Part shown: positions 34,723 to 54,548 of the stretch, piece after piece
Layout: every line of letters starts with the position of its first letter
Numbering within the stretch: position 1 is the first letter of the stretch
Source: Litoditis marina
Taxonomy: Eukaryota > Nematoda > Chromadorea > Rhabditida > Rhabditidae
Length of the DNA: 64,000 nt
Assembly (NCBI GenBank): GCA_964036275.1
Contig: OZ038434.1
Span: 11,683,759-11,747,758, forward strand
Reading direction: 5' to 3'
Position numbers and translations under genes: made by a program
Notes under the pieces: model-generated
Database searches by the model: none
What the model was told of the DNA's origin: nothing
What the model saw: the letters and a program-made list of their open reading frames with translations, nothing else

Positions 34723-36591
34723 CTTAAATGTACAATTACAGTTGAATGAACAGTTGGAACAGTTATATTTTCATGAGAAAAAAATAAGATTTTTGTAATG
34801 TGGTCGACGGGAAAACTGCGAAACCGTGTTTGGTTATAGTCGTCTCAATTATCACTATGGCTCAGAAACACAAAACTTCCAGAGTATATATGCCCGAAGT
34901 GCTAGAAGATCTCGGCACCCTCATCTCATTCTGCGTCTGTCGCTCTGCCTTACTTTTTTTCGCCACTCCCATCCCGGCGGGATGTAAGAGCAGAGAAATA
35001 GCGTGTGTTTCAGGAAACGCAGCATGGGATGACAGTGCCGGGATCGTTTTTCGAGTAAATGTTTTCGGAAAGTTTAATGATTTCAGCATTCGATACTGAG
35101 TATTACAAGGAGAGATGTTTAAAAAAAGTTGTGGTGAATCATGGAAAAGTTGAAATTTGAACTGTAGTTGTCTTAGTAGGAATGAAGTCGAATAGCACTG
35201 ACTTCTTTAATACTATCAGGCCCGCCTTAAAGTGTCTTCAATCGCCGGTAAATGAAAACATAATCCACTGATGTTCGGTTCATTTACGATCATCGATCAG
35301 TGATGGCAATCAAAATGTGTTTTTGTCACGAAATCGCAATCTTAATTCATTGCTCCGTCTTCAAAAAAGTTATGTAATTGTGGATATTGCGAAACAGAAA
35401 TATTATGGGCGTTGTTCAATGGGATGTTTGATGTCAAAGAACATCAAACACTATGAATTTAAAAACAGAATGAAATCATTTAAAAATCTACAAAATACCA
35501 CGAGGAAGTATTTATGCATCAACATGAGCTAGACAAATCGTGCACAAAACAATTGGAAAAGAGTTGTTATATTTGTACCGTACTTCATTTTGTGCCATTT
35601 TCAGCAAATAACATTTCGATATTATCGGAAGTCAAAAATTTGAGAGTTTGTGAAATAAAGTCAATAACTTGGTTATATCCTACTTTCTGAACACGACTAA
35701 AACTTGATTGAGTAGTACTCCCACCGTAAAGGGAGAGAGGCCGGAATTGAAAGAGAGGTAATCAACTGTATACTGTTAGTCCATTGCCCAGTCAAGTGGA
35801 ACGTGTTAAACACAGCAGATGATGAAGTGCACGATGCCTCTGACTTTACGTGACTTTTTAATTTACTTCTAGTATAAATTCCCTACCATCAAAGAGAACT
35901 GTAGTCCTATCCGAAGAGAACTTCGATGTCGATGATAACCAGGAAGTGATTTGTTAATTGAATTAACGGCAGCGCGCCACCAATCAGGATTTTTTCTCGT
36001 CAACAAAAATCGTTCATTTGTCTTTTGTTCGTGTTTCCGGTGCATTCCCACGTGAAGTTCCACAGTAGGATCAACAACTTTTTTGATCTTTTTTCAATGT
36101 TGTTCAAAAATGTGTAGATTTATGTTGGAAGACATTCTCGAAAAGGTCTAGCTTTTCGTTGTAGGTCAATGATTAGGCCATTTAAATAAAAGTTTTCAGA
36201 TTTTTCGAAAGCTTCCTGCTAATATAATCGTAGGTATTTAACCAAACATTGTGATTGTATTGTACTATCTATTCCTGTGTTCAAGAAGAACTCAATTACA
36301 AACAGTTCATAAATATGTATTCTTGGTTTATGACAACGTCGCCGGACTAGATTTCTCTTGGATGATTATGGTGGCTCAGCAACATCTTCGCTGCAGGCAA
36401 CACTGCTCCAAAACCTGCAACAAGTCGTGAATTGAAGCAACTCATTATTATTCAACGCTTGTTAACTATTTTAGGCTAATGTATGCGTCGGTACTCATTT
36501 TACAACAAATAACCAAAATGTAAAACTATTCGCAGAACCCCGAAATTTTTCACAATTTGTACTTTTTCACAGTTTCTGGAAACTTGGTTGA
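34723..36591. other. intergenic, no supported gene
   Basis: Upstream region of -SKL member 3 and 3' region of the RXR-like gene. A 64-codon minus frame at 35869-36063 includes NPDWWRAAVN, which looks faintly SH3-like, but it has no splice context. Confidence 0.45.
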
Positions 36592-38799
36592 CTACGGAAT
36601 TGACTGAAAAATCACCTTGATTTCCGGCACTGTAGGAAGGATTTTTCCCTCGGCAATGCATTGCATGGATATCGATCGGACTGATGATAGTCGAAGGAGA
36701 AGGCGGGAGAACAGCATGGAATCGGTCGGGTTCTCATTGGCACAATAGTCCTCCAGACACTGGAAGACCCTTTCCCGTTGGGACTCGATCTCCTCACTGA
36801 ACTGCAGATCGGCAACTTCTGCAATAAATGGACCGGATATCAAGTTAATTCTCCCCGTCAATTCCTGAGTCAACCAAGTTTCTAGATACGCTGAAAAAGT
36901 ACAATCGAGAATGCTTCGAAAAAGAAATCAACCAAAAAAAGAATCAGCGATCCAGTACTCAAATGATCAACATTTCAGGGTGCTTAGATCACAACAAATG
37001 GTGTACGCCCTGCAGATAGTTAATAGTTAATAGTGATATAGATAACCATAAACAAATAATCTTGACCTGGACGTTTCTATGCTTATTGTGAGGTTTTCCA
37101 GTAGCTACAGACAACGAGTGAAACTCACCATGGTTCAACAAAATGATCAGTCGAATGGCTCCGATTATCATTTTGTCCACTCCCATCTCACCGAAACACT
37201 GCGTAAGTTCAGAGAGGATTCTGAAAAGTGAACTTTATTATGTCAAAATGGGTTGTGTAAAAAACACGTGAAAACGTGAAGGCTCTTCATAATTGACACT
37301 TCTTTGCATAGAATAATTTTTGAGCATGCAATCAACTTTTAGCGGCCTTATTTCCACATAGTTCAAATAATGAAACTTTTTTCGTATACGTTTGGCAGTC
37401 AGCTGCAACAAACTATTACCAATATTACCACCGAAGTTTATGGTTTCATTAGAGAAATATCATTGTAATTTCAAGGAAACCATTCAATTACCTATGGAAA
37501 ATTGTCAGAGATCCTTCTTTCCTGGCCGTTTCACTATCCATCTGTTGTTCTGGTCGAATGAAGAGAGTTCCCGCGGTAGATCGAAATGCCATGTCGGTTA
37601 GAAGAAGATCTGACCAACCTGTGAAAAGTGAAAAGTGAAACTAACCGAATTTCTTTTTGTTTATAACTACAAAGCGTATTGAAGAAATATGACTTTCAGC
37701 CTGTTTTGACTTATGTTGTACACTCAGTTTCACAAATTTACCTAATTATGTCTGAAATATAAACTCTCCCGTTCCAGTTATTGATACACCACTCCATGTT
37801 TTAGGAAAAGACAATGAGAAAAAGTATTTCGCATTGCAATCAGGGTAAAGAGGTTGTTGGGAAGTGTAGGCATTGTCAACTCCGAAAATACGTTTCGTTC
37901 TTGTTTTTAATAGAATTTTCTGCTTTATCTCGCTGCAGACATGTCGTATAGGTCCCACATCTGCCCAAAACAACGCTTGTCATGCGTATTGACTCTTTAC
38001 TGACAAGTGAAGTAAGACATTGTCGTATAAAGTATCAGTACGATGTTGAGAGGTATATTAAAAGAAAGAAAATTCAAGTTTTTTTATCGGTACGTATCCG
38101 GCCTGAATACACCATTGATTCTTACCATTTTGTAGCAGAAGTGTCTGATCGTTGATGGGGAGAGAGCGGAAGGCCGGGATGGAGAATGCCCACTCCACCA
38201 AGCGGTGGACGTGGCTCGAGCAGGGGTCCGACTCCGGAGAGGTTAACTAAATTAGAAATAAGATATATATGTTTTTATGGAGACGGCAGTCAAGATACTT
38301 TGCATCTGCAATTGACGTCTTTTATGCTACTTCTTGACGATGTTTACTATATTTTTTTTTACATATAGTAAGAACCAAAACACAGAAAAAACATTTTATA
38401 TGTAAAGTTTAGATTGTATTGATTAACTTAATTTTGTCGAAACACCTCACAATAACACAGGGGATACTTCTTTTACGAGGGATTTAATATAAAGTGATTC
38501 AATAAATATTCTATTCTATAACGGAAAAAATAGCGTTTCTAATTATGTAGTTTTCACTGCATCGTTCGGCCTTTTTGAATTGATGGCTGTAAAACTTACC
38601 GAAGTCATATCTGGGGATGATCGCGATTCAGGGCTCCGAGATATCTCTCGGTGAACTTCGTGAGACTGCGGCGGGACCAGCGGAGACGGTAGAGACGGCA
38701 TCGGGATCGACGTCACTTCGGCGACGGGGTTACGGGCGGTCTGTCGTTCTTCCTGTACTGCTGGAACAATCCAGTACAAAACCAAAATGACAATTGTAA

Positions 38800-38856
<57 letters not shown>

Positions 38857-40472
38857 TGAGAGAGAGAGTAAGGGGACGAGGAGAGAGTTTGGTGAAAACT
38901 ATCGAACCGCTCACAGATATTTTAAGTGATCTGGTAGTAATGATACACAAAAACAAAGAAGGGAAAACTGATTTTTCATTATATATATCAGGAATAAGCT
39001 GAACAGAAATAGTTTCAAAGTTCAGAAACATACTTTTTCTGTATGGCGTGAAGACAACACGGTCATTTTGTAGTTTGATTTTGGTGCACTTTGGGCAAAA
39101 GTCTGTATTCGGCTTCAAGACCAAACTATAACATTTGTTTAATAATTTTTTTAATAGAAAGAGAAAACTCACCATCTCTCTTCATTCCCATGGCCGAGCA
39201 CTTTTTGTATCTACAGTACTGACACCGATTCCTATGGCGTTTATCTATTATGCAGCTCCTGAAGAAAGAAGGTTCCACTTCAATCGTGTAAGTTTGAATG
39301 TTTTCTAACCTAAACTATGAACCTATGCAAAGTTCCCCTAATGTGTAATGCAAACAGTCAATAAGAAAGTTGCAGATACCTGCACTACCCATCATACTGA
39401 CTGATGTTCTGGCACCAAAACTTTCGAAACAACCACAGGTTTGTATCCAGTGTAACTCAATTGCAGTTGTCTGCAGTTCTTTTCAAGCACTTATATTATA
39501 CTTGTGATCGATGTCTTATTTCAAGTTGATTAAAATGAATGAGAAATGATAGGATGAGATTTATGTCAGACAAACTATTGTTCACCTATTTTCTCTGCAC
39601 TTGTAGGTGAGATCTTTGCGAACGGTTCGCTTGAAGAATCCCTTGCATCCTTCACAGCTAGAAAAAAATCACTGGTTGTTTGTAATTCTGGTCGACACTG
39701 TGTGTTATGTATTCGATATTGAGGTTGTCGTTCATGAAAGGGTCCAATTCTGTAGGTGAAATTGGTTCAATCTGATACGCATCACTTTTTGTTTCAACTA
39801 CACTCAGAGAAAATGTTGCTTCTGGCTTCACATCTTTCGGTGCGCATGCCGTGAGCAGAACGTTTTCCTAGACTGTAGCAGCCGTAACGCAGAAAAGTTC
39901 GATCTGAGCCCTATGATGCATCAAAAAAGGTTTAAAAAACATTCAGGAAAGTGCCACGAAACTGAAAAGTACTGAGTTATCCAGAGCTGTTAGGACAGAT
40001 TTGATTTACCTATAAACCCCATAGTGCTTCCCGCTGGCACGATCCCCACAAATGGAACATATTGATTTATGGTGAGTTACGGGGAGGATGGAGGGAGGGG
40101 ACTCTTCTTGCAGCCTGGAACAGGAAAACGGTTAAAAACAGAAAATTGTATTCAACGACATGGAAGAATATCTGTTTGGACACAGAGGAACACCCATAAT
40201 CATAGGAAGTGCAGCAAAGCTTCGTTGTAGTTTGATCTCGATATACGCCATAATTTACAATAATCGACTAAAAGGGAACAGGATCAGACTACAAACACAT
40301 AGGATGTATCAACCGTTTTCGAAAAGAGCGAAGCCTATGGTAAAAAAAAGGCGAAATCTTCAATAACAAACCTCTGGATAGTTTCCCCACAACTGGGGTA
40401 CTGTATCTGGTACTGTGGCACCTCCATCAACTCCGCCGGGAAATGAAGACCAAGACTGGCTATCGGTGACAT
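36592..40472 (-). CDS. RXR/USP-type nuclear receptor (NR2B-like), divergent ligand domain
   Basis: Exons on the minus strand: 40472-40372, 40114-40010, 39657-39586, 39259-39173, 38760-38600, 38246-38126, 37618-37492, 37220-37129 and 36818 to 36592 or 36616. The DNA-binding domain (from residue 53) reads [20 protein letters not shown], then [20 protein letters not shown] with the RXR P-box EGCKG, then [28 protein letters not shown] and AVQEERQ. This is very close to RXR, the common heterodimer partner of nuclear receptors. The ligand domain keeps [27 protein letters not shown] and [18 protein letters not shown] but ends soon after, with no recognisable activation helix 12. The second zinc finger has one extra A (AAAA for the expected AAA near 39239-39242), which breaks the frame; it may be an assembly error. 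Confidence 0.85.
38801..38868. repeat. (AG)n microsatellite
   Basis: About 68 bp of nearly pure AG repeat in the intron between exons 4 and 5 of the RXR-like gene. Confidence 0.95.
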
Positions 40473-41899
40473 CGAATCTTCAATGAAGAAAAACAATAAT
40501 AACGAATGTACATTTTTGCGATATAAGCGGCGTATTACTGGTGTACTCGAAACATTTGAACCTACTCACAATTTTTGATCCAACTTGATGTAGATATTTC
40601 ATACAAACATTGTTATCAACATCAACATTGTATCGTGCGATAGTCTAGTTCACTCGCTTTTTGACGCCTACAGTACGAACACAAATCGTTCAGGTTTACA
40701 ATCTTCATTCTTCACTACTTTATACGTTCAGACAGTTTTTTTCTAAACAAATATTGTTATTAAACATAGTGTTAAGTATAGAACTATCGTTCTAATCTAC
40801 CAGACAGACTCGGAGTGTAAAAATGATGTGATAATGGGAGAAGTAGACACCCAGCTGGTAGGGTCGACCTCGTTTTTGGTCAGAAACCGATATGATCAAC
40901 ACTTTGTTCGTCTCGAAAACACCTAATTTTGACCCCGATTTCAAGACAATCGACTGGTTGCACAACAATAGTAAACAACTTCCTGCTGTTTACCGTGAAC
41001 AAGTTAGGAAATGTTTGTTGTCGGGTGGCAATAACCATTTATCGAAACATTGAAAAAACGTTCCATGATCAGCAAATAATGGTTTTAGAAAAAAACCAGG
41101 AAAGGTATGCCTTAATAATACCTCACGACGCAATATTGATAGAAAATTCGATTTTACATTTTTACGGTTCTGTATTTTTTCAAGACCCAGACCAAGAGCA
41201 GACCCTTCCCCTAAGTATGAACGCCAGGAATTAATCTGGTACAATGAAGGGAAATACAAACCGTCCGAATATGGTCGAGAACAATCCTGAAAAAAGTTGG
41301 ACAGGAGCATGATTTTTCTCGAAGGTGCCCTTGAAAGTACACATTGGAGAAAGTTTATTTTAAGACATTGCGTTCATATATACATAAAATGACAATATTA
41401 AATAATAATAATAATATATTGTTTACACAAATATATTAGAAAACTGTACAGTACACAAAACGCAATTAACCATCATTAAAGAGAACGAAACGTGTAAATT
41501 TCAGACAAAACGGCTGATAAGCGCAGAAATAGTGCACAACTCTTGTGGTAGGTAGGACAAGGTCAACTAAGATGAGAAAGATAAGCCGGTTAGCCGAAGA
41601 GACAGCGAGGGTGGTGAGTGGGAGAACATGAATATACTTCAATATCTAAAAGGAGGTTAGCAAGAGTATGATTAAATAAAGGGTCTACTATACAATTCAG
41701 ACAGTTAAATAATTTTGGTTTACACCTAGTATTACGATATATTTTGAACTTGTTCTCAAAAAGGAGTTCTCAAAAAACGTTCGATCTAGTAACTGTGAAA
41801 ATTCCTGACGCAATCGAAAACCTATCAAAAAATGCATGATGGAGATGTAAAGAAAAATAATGTAAAGAAAATTTACAAAAAAGGGTGTTCGTCAGATCG
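40473..41899. other. spacer between RXR-like gene and NELF-E
   Basis: It holds the RXR 5' region and the NELF-E 3' region. AATAAA on the minus strand at about 41354-41359 could end the NELF-E transcript. A 106-codon minus frame at 40990-41310 is open after a TTTTTTCAG acceptor, but its product is unrecognised and may be chance. Confidence 0.45.
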
Positions 41900-44800
41900 T
41901 CAGCCAAACACTTCGTCATCATAGCGAACCAACTGCCGTTTCGATTCCGCATCCGTTGGTTTGTCCTCGTCTTTGAACACTAAATTATGATAAAAGTATA
42001 AATTATACAGCAAATTGACATGTTTTAATAAACACTCCCTATTTCGTAGTGAAAATTGATTGATTTGCACAAGCCTAACTGATACATTAGTTTATGAGTG
42101 AATTTAAGCTGAAAAATAAAAAAACATTCAATTCAAATGCTGTTCTCGAAGCTAGCCTCGGTAATTTCAGAAAATTTCGATCAAAATGAAAACTGTTTCG
42201 CGTTTGATGTCAATCCGACCTTACTGGTGTATTCTGAAAGATGACTGACCCTTCTGATTCCATTTCACCTGTGGTTTCGCACCACCCAAATCGGCGCTTC
42301 CCTGGTCAACTGAACCCTAAACACAATCATTAGTTATGAACACACAACACAATAAACCCCAAGGAAAAACACCGCATTAGCCAACACCCTATGGGTCGTT
42401 CATACGTCCAGTACCCTTGAGAAGTGGAGGCTGGAGGCGCAAACGTGCAAAGTACAATTATCGATTGTGCTTCCCAGGAACGGCTAAATCTCTATGTGTA
42501 TGTGGCCGTTGAGCACCTCAAAAATAGGCCAATTTTCCTGGTAGTAGCAAAATATGAGCCCTTTTTGAACTTTTCGGTTATTTTACTATAGTATGGCCTC
42601 CCTTCGCCCCAACACACCTTTATTCATCTGTCTGGAACATGCAGGTGACACCCACTATTTTGGTGACAGTACCACTACGGTAGTGACAGCCTACCCTTCC
42701 ATGGGCTATAGGGTAGTATGGCCTCCCTTCGCCCCAACCCATGTCATCTGTCTCGAACTTTCGAACATAAGTACAGATGACACCCACTATGTTGGTGACA
42801 GTCATATACTTTAGTGACAGCCTATCATTCCACTGACCTGGCTGCTACTGCTGACTCTGTGCTCCCTGGGGCGCCAGTCAGATCCGCTGTTTCTTCCCGT
42901 CTCCCCAGCCCCGTATGAAGTGTTCTGCCGACGAGCAAACGAGACGCGAACCGAAATACCATCTATCATGTTACCATCCATCTGAAAGAGAGGAGTACGA
43001 AACTACTGGAATAAATGTTCACGATAAGTTTGACCTATTCCAAATGGGTCAAAGTTAGATGTCCAACGAATTTTCTGATATTGACTGAAAAATTGAAAGA
43101 TATATCCTCAAGTATTCTTCGAACTAGAAAGTAGGAAGCGATAACTACTCTGCAACTTCCAGTCATTTCGGAAAATAACATAAAGTGGACACACAACTTT
43201 TTCTTTTCTTCCGAAGGGGAATATTCAACTCTTCAACCCCTCGAACCAACCCTACTCTCTAACTAACCTATGATTAACGTAAAAGAAGTGTTTCTAACCT
43301 TTCTTATAGCCAGTCCTGCTTCTTTTTCAGACGAAAATTGAATGAAGGCGCTTCTGGAAAGAGAGAAATGAGTTAAGATTCCTGTAAACAATCCAAACCA
43401 ACCGAACGCTGCCAGACGCTCGAAATGATGAACTCACTTCTGGCGATCATCTATGTTCACCCGTACTATCCTTCCAAATTTCTCGAATGTATGGGTCAGC
43501 GAGTCCGTCTGAAAAGCAAGCAAGGTATAAAAACCCAAAATAAAGGTGAACAGAACACATTTGAGTGAAATTCGATCTACAGTATTTCCTCTTGGGTCAA
43601 CTATGATTAAAGAATCCGTTCCGCTATAATTGGAGTTTCACAAAAATTTTAAAAAGCTCAAAATAGTTGCTCAGTGTCTTCCTATACACTATGAAAAAAC
43701 TTTCTGATTGAAAATTTGTGAAATTTGCATAACATCAAGCAATACAGAAGGGGACATGAACATTTTCACTGTGACGCAACTTGAGTTGGTTCATTTACAT
43801 CCAGATTTATTTTCATTTTGCAGCCTCTAATTGTGCATTCGTATGTGAAAGAGTGTTTTAAAATCGTTTTTGCACTTCTATAGGCTACTTCGAGCATACC
43901 CCGTACGCAACTCCCTTACCGGTGTAATTACGTAAGCCGCATTGCTGAGAAAACGAAGCAAGATAGGGATATAGAAGTATATATTTTTGATAATGGTTTT
44001 TCATTTGCCATACGGTCAGATTGTTAACTCAAAAGTCAAAATTAAAGCGGGACGGATTCTTTAACAACAGACACCACTCACCCCATTCTGATGCGATTTG
44101 ATTTACCGAGGCATTTTATGTTACAATATAGCTCACACTACACACATCACTTAGCAGAACGATCCCAAAACGTGAAAGCTTGATAATTTGGATAGTTACG
44201 CAATAATGACAAACATAAATATCTAAAACGGCCGACCTGAAGGTCGTATCCTCGAATATAGATTGTTGGACCACGAGAATCACTTTCTCGACTACGCCAT
44301 TGCGACTGCGAGGACCAGGCGCCTGGAAAGAATTACGTCGATGAAACTTATTATCAAGGAACAAAAATATTAATCAATTGAATACTGGGGACTCGTACAA
44401 CCGCCGCTCTAGCGTCATATATGCAGGTTGCTCAGTTCTCACGATTAATTGGAACAAACAGAAACCGACATTTTCCCTGAAAGATTTTTTTGAAAAGTCG
44501 AGTCAAAAATTTGGAAATATCGTGAATCAAAAATTGAGGTCTTGACCGAATAGACTTTTTTTGAAAAGTAGGTAAGGAGGAACCCTATAGTGAAAATGAA
44601 ACATAGGTTCACATGGGGGGGGGAAGGCCGATCCCAAAAGTCAGCTGGTGTATTAATTGGACCTGGGGACATGACATACCAGATGTACTCCAGGGTGTCT
44701 CCTTCGCCTCTGATGATGTTGCAGCAGGTGGGGAGAGCATCTGAAAAAAAAGATCGAAGATACAACTCAAATTTAGAAAAACACATTTAAAACATTTGTA

Positions 44801-46130
44801 AGTTGTTGGATATTAAGTGGGTCTGAGTGTTTAGTATACTTCGAAGACCGAAAACATAGGTAACCGGGCTCTTCCAAAGTGAAGGGGGTCTGACCGCTCT
44901 AGTTGCAACAGTGAGAGGGTGAGAGGGCTAGCATGGAAGCTGCACCTCCTCCTCCCCCCATTGCGCAGCAAAAGTGAAGGAGGTCATTTGTTAACTCTTG
45001 TCAAAAAGTGAAGGTAGTACCATCTCAGGATGACACCTTTTTACCTATGACCGAAAATGAAGTATGAGTAAGCGCCATTTCAAGAATGTTATTTTACTAA
45101 TACTTGATCATTGTTGGGCAATTCAATTAGGATAACACAAACAATACTCACCTGACTGTTCGATTCGACGATTTCGCCTTCCTCCCCGGTGCTGATGGAG
45201 CGCGTTCGGTCCAGCTTTCGATCCAGGGGACGGGCTCGCTTGAAAGTGTTCTTCTCGTTCACCTGTCATAATACACTATTACAGATACGTAACACACTTT
45301 TACGCGAAGAAACATGACCCATATCAGACGGCTCATACAGAAAACGGAACTCACCTTCTTCACAGTTATGACACCCGACTGTATCTTCTTTTTCAACTCC
45401 TCCGTAGCAACTGCCGCTTCCTCCAGGGCTAAATATAAACATTGTCACGTTTATCAGATCATTTTAGTTGGCTAATTACTGTTCGGAAGAATAGGTCATG
45501 GTTGCGAAATTTCAGATTTTCTGTTCATTCTGCATGAACAAATGTTCTATAGCCTGTTTGAAATAATAACCTCAATATCAGAGAAACGCCAGATGGTGAA
45601 AGTGAAGCCTCATTGCCTAGATCTCATTTGTTTATACGTTATCCCGCTCCAGAAACAACAACCAAGTTTTCAAAAGCATGTACATCAGATACGAAATTTT
45701 AATCTCCCACTCACTTCGCTTCGAGGCCCTCTTTTCATTTTTGGAACCATCACCACCCTGCGAGCCGTTCCTTCTCTCAGCCAGTTTGCGCCGCTGTAAA
45801 TTACACATATTATTACCACCGAAATAATGAGGGGAAGTCAATAGTTTCCCTGGAAATATACAATTAAAAGTAAAATCAACGACTCATGTTAGTTCATTTC
45901 ATAATATTTAACTCACTTAAATGCTCATTAAGTCAGATGAGTTGATAACGTAGACTATTAAAGTAAAACATAAAATAACTTATATGAGATAAAAACTGTT
46001 GTAAATTGATGTAGATATACGTGATGCTTGAACTGAAACGCACCAGTTCTTTGAGTTTTTCGTGCATTTCCTTCAAATGTTTCTCCTCGTCCGACAGCGT
46101 GGTGGGGAACACGATCTGCAGCTCCTTCAT
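41900..46130 (-). CDS. NELFE: negative elongation factor E (NELF-E), RRM protein (304 aa)
   Basis: Eleven exons join in phase: 46130-46044, 45793-45715, 45428-45355, 45262-45152, 44740-44680, 44322-44237, 43508-43438, 43353-43299, 42981-42838, 42316-42250 and 41979-41900. The N-terminus (FPTTLSDEEKHLKEMHEKLK, then RRKLAERR) matches the helical NELF-E start. EEAAVATEELKKKIQSGVIT and FKRARPLDRKL match the following conserved block. One RNA-recognition motif spans about residues 156-226 (PTIYIRGYDLQ, FGRIVRVNI, SAFIQFSSEKEAGLA, VRVSFARRQ). The tail RQLVRYDDEVFG matches the conserved end of human NELF-E. The arginine/aspartate dipeptide tract of mammals is absent. NELF-E is the RNA-binding subunit of NELF, which pauses RNA polymerase II near promoters. 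The acceptor lies 1 nt upstream of the ATG. Confidence 0.92.
42591..42840. repeat. 125-bp direct tandem repeat, two copies
   Basis: Copies begin GTATGGCCTCCCTTCGCCCC at 42591 and 42716. Each contains TGACACCCACTAT...GGTGACAG. It lies in the NELF-E intron before exon 10. Confidence 0.8.
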
Positions 46131-46131
46131 T

Positions 46132-47652
46132 CTGAACTAAGTCAAACATAAGATCAGTGAACAATTATTGAAACTGTACAACTAATAACCACTGCAAATA
46201 ATCGAGTATAGGGTTTGTTCTTTGCAATTCAAAGCAAGCCTATAATGTGTATTTTGTAGTTTGATCTCGTTCTTTTCCGGTCGAAATTCGTAGATTATTC
46301 GGTGAACCAATATCTCTACAACGTAACGAAGATTCGGTATCTCTCTATAAACTATGTTATAAACCCCCAATTTTATTTCACAGATTACATACAGATCGCA
46401 CCAGCCGAGATTCGTTTCGTTCGCTACAGCTGATAAACTGTTTTGTACCAGCTGACCGGATGTTATCACCAGCCAACAGTATATTTGACGTGATGGACAA
46501 CTGATACGGTTGTTCTGTTGAAAAATTCAATATCGAAAACTTGTAAAACAGCAATTTCAAGCATAAGAATCCAATTTTGTAAAGACACAAAATTTAATTC
46601 CCAGTTTACTGAACTATCGTTTCGCCAACTTCAAATTACAGTATTGCGATTCTCCCTTCCGTATTGTTTCGAGTTGATGGCTTTACCATTTCGTTCGCAC
46701 ATTAAACAAACACTAGATACATAGTCGGTAACTGACCATTGATCATTTTAACAAAACAAACCTAATAGATCACCCTTTAACGAAAAAAAAGATCGCAACC
46801 GATCACAACCCCGAAAAAGGGGCACAACAAAATGGCAACTACAATTGAGAAAGCACTGAAACCATAAATAAATATTATCAACAACACGTGAAATTACATA
46901 CAACTATTAAAATGTGCGACTATAAGCTGTCGAAAATTGACAGAATTGTGATAATACCAGTCCGATTTCGCCGATTAGCAACTAGTGCGGGTAAGGGAAA
47001 ACGCAGTCTCTAACTCAAATGAAACTACCCGTATCAGTCCATATGCGAATAATGAAAAATCGAACTAGAATAGAACAGAAATCAGATCGAACACTTGTGA
47101 ATCATTCTAGAACAAAAATTGGAAAAACAAATAAATCATCTGTGGAAAAACACAATTCCGATGAATTCACAATCGAGTAGGAAACTAGGTTTAATTATGT
47201 ATACTATTTTGATCACAGAAGGCAAGCAGTAGATTAACCAATAACTTCAAAAACGACAACCGGCGCAAAAAACCGGTGAAGTGAAATTAAATAGACGAAC
47301 AAAATGATCATACCACTCTATCTCAGAAACTAGAACGAAATGCGAATATTCTTCAGTGAGTTTACTCGAATAGCTATTTATACCCTCTGACATACTCCGA
47401 GAACGAACTAACTAGAAGACAGAACTAGCCCCATACCTCCCAGAACAATTTTGTTTCGATCTGGACGTTTCACAATAATAGAAAAGGTAAGAGGAAGGTA
47501 AAACAGTTCTCTTTTCAAAGAAATGTTCACACATTGTATTTCAATTCTACACGATACACGTTCTTAGTAGCTGGGTGGGAAAGAGCAAGTAGTAGAGAGT
47601 ATCAGAGTAGCGGGGTATCTATCAGACGAGATCCGACTAACAGAACAGCTGA
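46132..47652. other. spacer between NELF-E and the carrier gene
   Basis: 5' flank of NELF-E and 3' flank of the SCaMC gene, both on the minus strand. AT-rich with a GTAGTTTGATC motif near 46256. No gene is visible. Confidence 0.5.
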
Positions 47653-54130
<6,478 letters not shown>

Positions 54131-54548
54131 CGTGCCTGAATGAGTTCAGTGGTTCGTCTTCAAAGTGGGTTTTTCATATAGGCAAACCAGAACGGTGTCG
54201 TTCAACATCAGGGGTTGAGCTAATCGTTTTCCGCGTTATTCCGTCTAGAAGCAAAGGTTTCCACTGTATGCTCACTGGGTTAAACTATTTTGAACTGTTA
54301 GCTCTGCATATGATCTTAAGGATGTTAGATATTATGTACCTCGTTCCCTCTCTCCGTCTTGTCTGGATTTTCCTGTATCCGGACCATTGAATTTGGATGG
54401 AATTTCTCCTTGTTTTACGAGAGTGTCCGCGAATACGGTAGGGAAAAACCGATACCTGGAAAGGTCGTAAGTTTCAAATCCGAGAAAGGTGTATGTTCAC
54501 TTGATATACAAGCGCGAAACGACGGTTTTCGATTATGATAAACTTCAG

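Noticed and set aside
35869..36063. SH3-like NPDWWRAAVN motif on the minus strand
   Set aside because: Isolated motif with no flanking domain or splice support.
38543..39175. 210-codon open frame on the minus strand
   Set aside because: It is a fusion of an intron, the (AG)n microsatellite read as a Ser/Leu repeat, and a true RXR exon (38600-38760); only the exon is real.
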